From NCBI RefSeq assembly GCF_032854445.1, contig NC_088303.1:10425501-10489500 (forward strand): 64,000 nucleotides of DNA. The letters run 5' to 3'. A program made the translations under genes and the position numbers. Shown in pieces: positions 47,986-58,000 of the stretch. Within the stretch, counting starts at the first letter, position 1. Every line of letters begins with the position of its first letter. This stretch comes from Liolophura sinensis. Lineage: Eukaryota; Mollusca; Polyplacophora; Chitonida; Chitonidae. The notes beneath the pieces were generated by a model, which did no database searches, had not been told where the DNA came from, and saw only the letters and a list, made by a program, of their open reading frames with translations.

Positions 47986-48419
47986 GTTTAAACAAAGTGA
48001 TGAATTCCCTGTGACCTGTATCTTTAAAGATTAGGCCACAGAAACTACATGTACCCTCTCGATTGTAATACGTAGCATAAAGAACTCAAGACTTTGGTAT
48101 GTTGGACTTTCATCTTATTTCAAGGAAAAAACAGCGCGACTAATTCTATCTGATAAGGTTTAATTTCATCAGGCCAAAACTTCGTTGCCTTTGGTTATGT
48201 CACATCGCAACAGGCCTTTATATTGGTGTGTATAAATTAGGATTCAGTGTATACATACAACACACGTATACATACATCCACAGGCTATCCACATTTATCT
48301 TATGCTGCTCATGTTAACGAAATGTTCCACAGGTAGGCGTTAGTTGCAGATATGTCGGCAGGTTCTCAGAAAAAGTACTACAGCGGCCGTGTAAAACAGA
48401 AAGTAGATGGGAACTTAAA

Positions 48420-49771
48420 ATGTGGTGTGGCGGATAGTGATGACTCAGAATTGGTTTGGATGCGTCAGAAAACTGGTGTGGAAGATGGTGATGAGTCAGA
48501 AACTGGTGTGGAGGATGGATGATGAGATAGAAACTGGTGTTGAAGATGGGGATGAGTCAGAAACTGATGTGGAGGGTGGATGATGAGATAGAAACTGGTG
48601 TTGAAGATGGGGATGAGTCAGAAACTGATGTGGAGGGTGGATGATGAGATAGAAACTGGTGTTGAAGATGGGGATGAGTCAGAAACTGATGTGGATGATG
48701 GATGATGAGATAAAAACTGGTGTTGAAGATGGGGATGAGTCAGAAACTGATGTGGAGGGTGGATGATGAGATAGAAACTGGTGTTGAAGATGGGGATGAG
48801 TCAGAAACTGATGTGGAGGGTGGATGATGAGATAGAAACTGGTGTGGAAGATGGGGATGAGTCAGAAACTGATGTGGAGGATGGATGATGAGATAGAAAC
48901 TGGTGTTGAAGATGGGGATGAGTTAGAAACTGATGTGGAGGATGGATGATGAGATAGAAACTGGTGTGGAAGATGGTGATGAGTTAGAAACTGATGTGGA
49001 GGATGGTGATGAGTTAGAAACTGATGTGGAGGATGGATGATGAGATAGAAACTGGTGTTGAAGATGGTGATGAGTTAGAAACTGATGTGGAGGATGGATG
49101 ATGAGATAGAAACTGGTGTGGAAGATGGGGATGAGTTAGAAACTGATGTGGAGGGTGGATGATGAGATAGAAACTGGTGTTGAAGATGGGGATGAGTCAG
49201 AAACTGATGTGGAGGATGGATGATGAGATAGAAACTGGTGTTGAAGATGGGGATGAGTTAGAAACTGATGTGGAGGGTGGATGATGAGATAGAAACTGGT
49301 GTTGAAGATGGGGATGAGTCAGAAACTGATGTGGAGGATGGATGATGAGATAGAAACTGGTGTTGAAGATGGGGATGAGTTGGAAACTGATGTGGAGGAT
49401 GGATGATGAGATAGAAACTGGTGTTGAAGATGGGGATGAGTCAGAAACTGATGTGGAGGGTGGATGATGAGATAGAAACTGGTGTTGAAGATGGGGATGA
49501 GTCAGAAACTGATGTGGAGGATGGATGATGAGATAGAAACTGGTGTTGAAGATGGGGATAAGTCAGAAACTGATGTGGAGGATGGATGATGAGATAGAAA
49601 CTGGTGTTGAAGATGGGGATGAGTTAGAAACTGATGTGGAGGGTGGATGATGAGATAGAAACTGGTGTTGAAGATGGGGATGAGTCAGAAACTGATGTGG
49701 AGGGTGGATGATGAGATAGAAACTGGTGTTGAAGATGGGGATGAGTTAGAAACTGATGTGGAGGATGGTAC
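48420..49771 (+). repeat. 61-bp minisatellite, about 22 units
   Basis: The unit consists of two related halves of 30 and 31 bp, 'gatgagatagaaactggtgt' plus 'tgaagatg' and 'gggatgagtcagaaactgat' plus 'gtggagggtg'. Because 61 is not divisible by three, the reading frame rotates with each unit and no long frame exists on plus. Anchors at 48521, 48582 and 48643 show the 61-bp step. Confidence 0.93.
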
Positions 49772-50417
49772 TGAATATAAGCGTCATGTGCGACATTCAT
49801 ATACCATTCGTAGTCCGTAAAAGGCGTTCCAAGTCGATAATCGCAAGATCCATTTCCAAAACTACGTTTAACACTAGCTCCCAAAGACAAAGGTATGTAA
49901 GAAATCATACAAATAAGAAATGAAACGGGTAACACACAAGAGAGAAGCGGTCATCAGTTTTCAATGATGCCGAGCAGACAGTGAATATTCCAGGCATGAA
50001 TTCCATATCAAAGTTCAAATTCGTAGTCCGTGAATGAGTTCCAAGTCAATTATCAATTAAACAAGTATCTCAGTCGCGCTTTCATTGCAACTGTTCATAA
50101 AGGCATCATGCTGATGTAATGAGCATGGCTACCTTTACGGCCCCTAGCCCCAGGTTAAGCGGTATTAGATACAGTTCGAAACTGACGAGCGTTACAGATC
50201 CTAACCGATCAGATTGTGGTTCAAAAGTGACGGACGATTACGTCTTTCCCGTTAATACGTAAAGATCTCATGCTACAAGAGGCGCCATCTATGATGTTAC
50301 ACATGACATACGAGATAGACGGTTACACTGGGCAACCAGCGCCATCTATGTTGTTAAATACCATGTACGTGATAGATATGTACGTAACAGCGATAACAAC
50401 GCCGTCTATGTGGTTGA
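49772..50417. other. Left part of the insertion between the two minisatellites
   Basis: Contains a ~40-bp duplication ('ttcgtagtccgt' followed by 'gttccaagtc', at 49806 and 50020). It also has three diverged copies of a ~60-bp piece carrying 'gcgccatctatg' (50281, 50340, 50400). They may be terminal repeats of the Penelope-like element. No gene is supported. Confidence 0.45.
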
Positions 50418-51815
50418 TCACAATGCAGATCGCCAAAGATTCTGAACGCTCTGTCCATACCTGCCAACGAGAATGTTATACTCATTGTAAAATTTGAGAA
50501 ACTTAGAATGAAGGCGTTTGATGGAGTATCCTTGACAAACTAGTTTTTGAACTAGCAACTTGTGACGCAGATTAAAGTCATCACAATTAACGCAAGATCT
50601 GACAAATGCTACAAGGCGAGATATGTATACGCCATATGCAGGACTCTTTGGTATATTGCTATCTAAAATCAAATCCAAATAAGATGTACCATCAGGACTA
50701 TCTGTTGTCTTCTTTAAATTTATTGAAGGCGATTTTATTCACCGCTTCAGCAATATGGGGCTTATTTAACGCCAGTAGATCATCATTATACCGCTTGGTA
50801 AATGAAAAGGATCGAGCTTTCAAGATATTACTTTTAAGTAATTTCTGCATATAGTCGTATTCATATGAAAACAGGTATAGGTCTGCCAAAAGAGGCGCAC
50901 ACTTGGTACTGATTGGAATACCTATGCACTGTTGGTAAATGGTATCTCCGAATTTCACATAGATGTTATTAATGAGAAATTCAAGTAATTCAATAAATGA
51001 TGTAACATCCCATGAGTATTAACCTTTATAAAGGGTAGAACTACAGCAAGCCTTATTGCTTCTGACGTTAATGTAACAGTGACCTGATTTGGTAAACACC
51101 GAGGCAATTGACGACGATACTCTTTCAATAAGATCTTTGTGAGGAATCGTAGTATAGAGAGTAGAGAAATCCCATGTGGATACGTCTTTGTACGGTATAT
51201 GAATATGAGCATCGAGTTCTTCTGTAAGACGTTTGGAGTTGTTAAAAATCCACATGCAGTTGACACCTGAATTTTTTGTTATGGTACAATACTTATTCCA
51301 AAATGACTTTACTTCTTGTAACGCTCTCGTAAGTAGGGTTGACAAGAGTTTGGTGGTACAGCTTCTTGAACCTGCAATAAATCGAGCCTCGTATGGGGAT
51401 TTATGCATTTTAGGAATCCAATAAAGTTGTGGTATTTCTGTGTGACGGGTAGGTTTATTTATGCGCCTTTCTTTAAGGAAGGTTTTGTGTTTGTTAAATA
51501 GTTCCTCCAGAGTACATGTAGTAGCAGAATACGTGGATGTCGTTGTAGATGCACATAGCTCTTGAACAAGAATTTGATAATAATAATTCTTGCAAATAAA
51601 AATGGCATTATTAGGAGCCTTGTCTGCTACAGTGATGACAAATTTACTATGGCGGTCAGCGAGTGTTTTTCGCCCAGTGGAAACCTGTTTAACTTTAGGT
51701 AGAGCATCAATGTCTAGACGGAGTATAGTTAAACTAAATTTCTTTTTGACAATCTCAAGCCAATCGTTAAGTACCGAAGAGTCCACCTTCTCCCGTTTTG
51801 ACCATTTTTAAACGT
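50418..51815 (-). pseudogene. Penelope-like element reverse transcriptase, nearly intact
   Basis: Minus-strand reading from 51815 begins KWSKREKVDSSVLNDW and passes IPQLYWIPKMHKSPYEARFI and DVSTWDFSTLYTTIPH (motif A). It continues into GIPISTKCAPLLADLYLFSY and the catalytic KRYNDDLLALN (motif C; both aspartates present). After a frameshift near 50690 it ends with AYGVYISRLVAFVRSC and CQGYSIKRLHSKFLKFYNEY. This succession is, as I recall, that of Penelope-like RTs. Only two lesions are needed to explain it: one TAA at about 51019-51021 and the frameshift. No GIY-YIG endonuclease was seen, and a stop precedes the first residue, so the N-terminus is missing. Confidence 0.8.
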
Positions 51816-51839
51816 ACTCCTCAAGTTCCGAGATGATAT

Positions 51840-52468
51840 TTTGGAGTGGAGGATGGTATTGAGACAGAAACTGATGTGGAAGATGGTGATGAGTTAGAAA
51901 CTGGTGTGGATGATGGTGATGAAACAGAAACTGGAGTTGAAGATGGTGATTAGTCAGAATTGGAGTGGAGGATTGTAATGAGGTAGAATCTGGTGTGGAA
52001 GATGGTGATGAGGTAGAAACCGATGTGGAAGATGGTGATGAGACAGAAACCGGTGTGGAAGTTGGTGATTAGTTAGAAACTAATGTGGACGATGGTACTG
52101 AGACAGAAACTAGTGTGGAAGATGGTGATGAGACAGAAACTGGTGTTGAAGATGGTGATGAGACAGAAACCGGTGTGGAGAACGGTGATGTGACAGAAAC
52201 TGGTGTGGAGGATGGTGATAAGACAGAAACTGGTGTGGAAGATGGTACTGAGACAGAAACTGGTGTGGACGATGGTGATGTGTCAGAAACTGGTATGAAG
52301 AATGGTGATGAGACAGAAACTGGTGTTGATGATGGTGATGAGTCAGGATTGGAGTGGAGAATGGTAATGAGGTAGAATCTGGTGTGGAGGATGGTGATGA
52401 GGTAGAATCTGGTGTGGAGGATGGTAATGAGGTAGAATCTGGTGTGGAGGATGGCAATGAGACAGTCC
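51840..52468 (+). repeat. 30-bp minisatellite, about 21 units
   Basis: The unit 'gatggtgatgagacagaaac' plus 'tggtgtggaa' encodes DGDETETGVE in one plus frame, open at 52085-52375. It is the same basic sequence as the half-unit of the 61-bp array on the other side of the Penelope-like insertion. I regard the acidic open frame as a by-product of the 30-bp period. Confidence 0.9.
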
Positions 52469-52799
52469 TGTTGTAGAAAACAGCGATGAGATAGAGATGC
52501 TTGTTTGAATTTCGGAATGTTTGGTGTTGAGAGATGCTGACATGGTATGGCGTATGGTAGAGGCTTATTTGGTTTGGGAGATGTTTGTTTGATTTCGGAG
52601 ATGCTCATTTAATTTGGGAGATGTATTCTGGCTGGGTTTCGCCTTCCATATATCTAGTTTTAAGTCCGTGCTTACTGATGAAGAGATCAAACATTCCTCT
52701 CTCCAAAATTTTTCATTTCTGTAGGTTATAGGTCAATTAAGCCTTATTTAAGGGTCATTCGGTGCGAAACACCTTATTTCCTAATATTTATGTATTTTC

Positions 52800-52955
52800 A
52801 TGTTTATTTATTTATTTGATGGATGGTTTACGCAGTACTCAAGAATATTTCACGTCTCGAGGACGGACAGTGTTATGATGGAGGAAACCAGATTGGGGAA
52901 TCCCACGACCATACGCAGGCTGCTGAAGACCTTTCCACGCACGGCCGTATTTCCT
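52800..52955 (-). mobile_element. SINE family 1, diverged fragment
   Basis: TTTA-rich end, 'cgcagtactcaagaatattt', 'gaggaaaccagattggg' and 'cccacgaccatacgcaggct' in minus orientation. The head is missing. Confidence 0.7.
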
Positions 52956-53487
52956 AAGAATCTGGTCTTAAATTAGTCATTAGGTTGATTAAACACTTAA
53001 AGCTCATGGTGGTTTTAGCTTTGTAGCCTGCATGTCAAATAAGTGATTCTGTCTCTACTAACATTTTAAACATTTGGATAATTGCTATATTGTATGTAAG
53101 TTATAGTATATTGTCGGCTTGGCAGTCATAATGTAAGCAATATCATAAATGCATGACGTTTGACCGTCTCTTTTGTCCCTATTCCACCACATTCGTGCCT
53201 TACGCTTGTGTTTCTGGTTATTTAGACATTACTTTTTTATGTGGCTTCAGTGTTGTATCTTTAAAATCAACCAAATCCCAAATAGAGTTATATCCTACCT
53301 TGTGTCGCCATTCCACCACAATATTTTGCCTAAGTTAAAGATGAATAATTAGCTTGGCCTTTCTTACATTGTAGTATTGGCTGTAAGGTTTGTAACATGA
53401 AGAAATCAAAGGTGTGCCTTATTAGATACCTTAACCCCGTCTACCCCACTTACCAATGTAATCAAAATCAACAAAAAGAAATCAAAG
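52956..53487. other. AT-rich spacer at the broken end of FUT-D
   Basis: No recognisable gene. FUT homology begins abruptly at about 53488. Confidence 0.4.
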
Positions 53488-54206
53488 TTCATAGTCGCGT
53501 CATTACATTTGTGCCCCGAGCACATGCGTCCTGCGCATTTTCCGAAGAAATCTACGCGTATGAGGCTTTGGAGTTCCTGGATATACTCAATACGGTTGTT
53601 GGTGGCAAAACAGTAAGAACTCCTTGCCACAGCTAGTTTTGTCTTGGGCGGAATGTTAACGCAAGAAAATGTGTAATATTCCGAGAGACGTTTGACGCGG
53701 TTGTAAGAACATACAAAATCCGAATCCTCTCTGTAAGTCATTATCCATTTGAAAAGATTGTTATACCTTTGTGGTTGTATGCCAGTGAAATAAGGTGGCT
53801 CCAAGTTAAATAGCAGCCATCTTTGATGTGGCCATTTTCGGAACGGTAAACGGTCGTCGTGCATATTTCTAGGGTGAAATACCACAACGTCACTTCTCTT
53901 CAGTTGTTTTCTGTTTTTGGTAAATCCACAGCTTGAGACGGGACAATGTTTGAAAATATCATCTTTCAACCAGACTGCAGATTAAAAGTAATTTGTCCAC
54001 TGTAAAATAAATTTCTTCTTGCCACCAAGAAGTGGGGGTGGGTGGATAACACCCCAATACCGCTGCAGGCATGTCGACTTCTTTGAAACATACTTCTCCG
54101 TACTGCGATCCGTACTTTCTTTTCTGTCAATTTTCACTAAAAAGTACAAGACACAAGTCGAAGAAACACACAGAATAAGGAGAATTTTCCACTTGAGCCT
54201 GGTTAT
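53488..54206 (-). pseudogene. Alpha-1,3-fucosyltransferase pseudogene (FUT copy D)
   Basis: N-terminal half of a GT10 enzyme, colinear with copy A from the start to CNDATM, where homology stops at about 53488. The FENGNC/EKFW nucleotide-binding half is absent. The start codon reads ATA (54204-54206) but the anchor after it is recognisable (WKILLILCVSS). An in-frame TAA lies at 53982-53984 in the phrase NYF*SAVW. The NWT motif reads KWIMTYREDSD. The copy is dead three times over. The 5' flank to about 54985 still resembles that of copy A. Confidence 0.92.
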
Positions 54207-54599
54207 AGCTATTTCTGGATAAACCTGACGCCGTATTGACTATTACATTGACCTACCTGATAGTAAACATGAACTTATATTCTATGTTCTGTGTGGACTT
54301 TTCCACATGAGCAGGGTAGGGCAGGGGTGCTGGGTGCGCGGTAAATGCAGACATCTAACAATAACAATTACAAATGTTCCAGGCTGTTAACGGATTATCT
54401 TAGCATTTGACTCTTCAATTTACTTCGGTGACTGTTGTCAACTGTAGGGCAAAGGCAGAAAATAACCCCAGAAATGTGTCAGGCGTACGCCAAACTCCCA
54501 CCCTGAAATAAGGAATAGCTGATTCCGTGGGAGCTGTATGATCATTGGCTACTCGTCTGAGCTCAGGACAACTACTTAGTACCTAGTAACGAAATGAAG

Positions 54600-54985
54600 T
54601 ATAAACTACAACAGTATTATTGCTGGTTATGTTAAAGAAAAAATTAGTATAAAATGAAGCAAGTATCATCATACATACCGCAGAAAATTGCACATTGGCT
54701 TCACTTTTATAAAATTTTTCTTGAATACAATTAAATTTATTTGCTGCGCATTAACGGTTGTGAAGGTGACCTTTAAAGGCCATACTGACATCAGTGTGAG
54801 CTTACGAAGAAAACAGTACTGTAGTTTCAGTCGGAATAGCTGCAGAAGAATAGGCAAATGTAAACTTTCCAGTCCGTGTGAAGGTTTAAATCCCCATTTT
54901 AAAGCCAAATGTTTTAAACCCTCTAAAGATATTCAAGTAAATACATCTCATGATGACGAACTCCATCTTTTTCATTGTCGTCTTT
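54600..54985 (+). repeat. FUT 5'-flank duplication, diverged copy beside D
   Basis: 'tggcttcacttttataaaat', 'ctgacatcagtgtgagct', 'aggcaaatgtaaac' and 'gatgacgaactccatctttt' recur in the same order as at 21610-21960. The copy is shorter, and the 27-bp satellite follows where copies A and B have the 34-bp minisatellite. Confidence 0.8.
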
Positions 54986-55031
54986 TTCACTATGGGTGTG
55001 TATTACATGTATCTTATCTCGTTGGACCATC

Positions 55032-58000
55032 AGTCTCATCAGCCCTGGACTATCTCACTGTTTCATTAGCCCTGAACTATCTCACTGTCTCATCAGCCCT
55101 GGACTATCTCACTGTCACATCAGCCCTGAACTATCTCACTGTCATATCAGCGCTAAACTATCTCACTCTCACATCAGCCTCTACTATCTCACTGTCTCAT
55201 CAGCCCTGGACTATCTCACTGTCACATCAGCCCTGGACTATCAGGCTGTCACATAGGCCCTGGACTATCTCACTGTCTCATGAGCCCTGAACTATCTCAC
55301 TGTCACATCAGCCCTGAACTATCTCACTGTCTCATCAGCCCTGAACTATTTCACTGTCTCATCAGCCCTGGACTATCTCACTCTCACATCAGCCCTGAAC
55401 TATTTCACTGTCTCAGCCCTGAACTATCTCACTGTCACATCAGCCCTCGATTATCTCACTGTCACATTAGCCCTGGACTATCAGACTGTCACATCAGCCC
55501 TGAACTATCTCACTGTCACATCAGCCCTGAACTATCCCACTGTCTCATCAGCCCTGGACTATCAGACTGTCTCATCAGCCCTGGACTATCAGACTGTCAC
55601 ATCAGCCCTGGACTCACTGTCACATCAGCCCTGGACTATCTCACTGTCACATTAGCCCTGGACTATCAGACTGTCACATCAGCCCTGAACTATCTCACTG
55701 TCACATCAGCCCTGAACTATCCCACTGTCTCTTCAGCCGTGGACTATCAGACTGTCTCATCAGCCCTGGACTATCAGACTGTCACATCAGCCCTGAACTA
55801 TCTCACTGTCTAATCAGCCCTGGACTATCTCACTGTCTCATCAGCCCTGGACTATCTCACTATCTCATCAGCCCTGGACTATCTCACTGTCACATTACCC
55901 CTGAACTATCAGACTGTCACATCAGCCCTGGACTATCTCACTGTCTCATTAGCCCTGGACTATCTCACTGTCTCATCAGCCCTGGACTATCTCACTGTCA
56001 CATCAGCCCTGAACAATCTCACTGTCTCATCAGTCCTGGACTATATCACTGTCTTATCAGCACTGGACTACATCACTGTCTCATCAGCCCTGGACTATCT
56101 CACTGTCACATTAGCCCTGGACTATCTCACTGTTACATTAGCCCTGGACTATCTCACTGTCTCATCAGCCCTGAACTATCTCACTGTCATATCAGCCCTA
56201 AACTATCTCACTGTCTCATCAGCCCTGGACTATCTCACTATCTCATCAGCCCTGGACTATCTCACTCTCACATCAGCCTGAACTATCTCACTGTCTCATC
56301 AGCCCTGGACTATCTCACTGTCACATAGGCCCTGGACTATCTCACTGTCTCATGAGCCCTGAACTATCTCACTGTCACATCAGCCCTGAACTATCTCACT
56401 GTCTCATCAGCCCTGGACTATCTCACTGTCTCATCAGCCCTAAACTATCTCACTGTCACATCAGCCCTGGACTATCTCACTGTCTCATCAGCACCTGGGC
56501 TATCTCACTGTCACATTAGCCCTGAACTATCAGACTGTCACATCAGCCCTGAACTATCTCACTGTCTCATCAGCCCTGGACTATCCCACGGTCACATTAG
56601 CCCTGAACTATCAGACTGTCACATCAGCCCTGAATTATCAGACTGTCACATCAGCCCTGAACTATCTCACTGTCTCATCAGCCCTGGACTATCTCACTGT
56701 CTCATCATCCCTGGATTATCTCACTGTCAAATTAGCCCTGAACTATCAGACTGTCATGTCAGCCCTAAACTATCACGCTGTCATATCAGCCCTGGATTAT
56801 CAGACTGTCAAATCAGCCCTGGACTATCTCAATGTCTCATCAGCCCTGGACTATCTCACTGTCACATTAGCCCTGAACTATCAGACTGTCACATCAGCCC
56901 TGAACTATCACACTGTCATATCAGCCCTGTACTTTGACGCTGTCATATCAGCCCTGGACTATCTCATTGTCACATTAACCCTGAACTATCAGGCTGTCAC
57001 ATCAGCCCTAAATTATCACACTGTCATATCAGCCTTGAACTATCACACTGTCAGATCAGTCCTGAACTGTCAGGCTGTCTCATCAGCCGTGGACTATCTC
57101 ACTATCACATTAGCCCTGAACTATCAAAATGTCACATCAGCCCTGAACTATCAGACTGTCATATCAGCCCTGAACTATCACACTGTCACATCAGCCCTGA
57201 ACTATCATACTGTCACATCAGCCCTGAACTATCAGACTGTCACATCAGCCCTGAACTATCAGACTGTCACATCTGCCCTGAATTATCGGACTGTCTCATC
57301 AGCCCTGAACTATCAGACTGTCACACCTGCCCTGAATTATCGGACTGTCACATCAGCCCTGAACTATCAGACTGTCACATCAGCCGTGAACTATCAGACT
57401 GTCACATCAGCCCTGGATTATCAGACTTTTACATTAACTCTGAATTATTAGACTCTCATATCAACACGGGACTGTTAGACTTTCACATTAGACCTGGATT
57501 ATCAGGCATATCAGCCCTGGACTATCTCACTGTCTCATCAGCCCTGGACTATCAGACTGTCACATCTGCCCTAAATTATCGGACTGTCACATCAGCCCTG
57601 AACTATCAGACTGTCTCTTTAGCCCTGGATTATCCCACTGTCACATCAGCCCTGAACTATCAAACTGCCACATTAGCCCTGAACTATCAAACTGTCACAT
57701 CAGCCCTGAACTATCAGACTGTCACATCAGCCCTGAACTATCAGACTGTCACATCAGCCCTGAACTGTCAGGCTGTCATATCAGCCCTGAACTATCAGAC
57801 TGTCACATCAGCCCTGAACTATCAGACTGTCACATCAGCCCTGGATTATCAGACTTTTACATCAACTCTGAATTATTAGACTCTCATATCAACACGGGAC
57901 TGTTAGACTTTCACATTAGACCTGGATTATCAGGCATATCAGCCCTGGATTATCAGACTGTGATATCAGTTCAGGAATATCAGAATGTTATCCGCCCTGA

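Noticed and set aside
52085-52375. Acidic DGDETETGVE repeat protein
   Set aside because: Same sequence in the neighbouring 61-bp array is frame-rotating and not open, so no coding constraint is visible.
51840-52468. Relationship between the 54-bp and 27-bp arrays because 54 is twice 27
   Set aside because: No sequence similarity between the two units beyond a few bases; the numerical coincidence is not supported.
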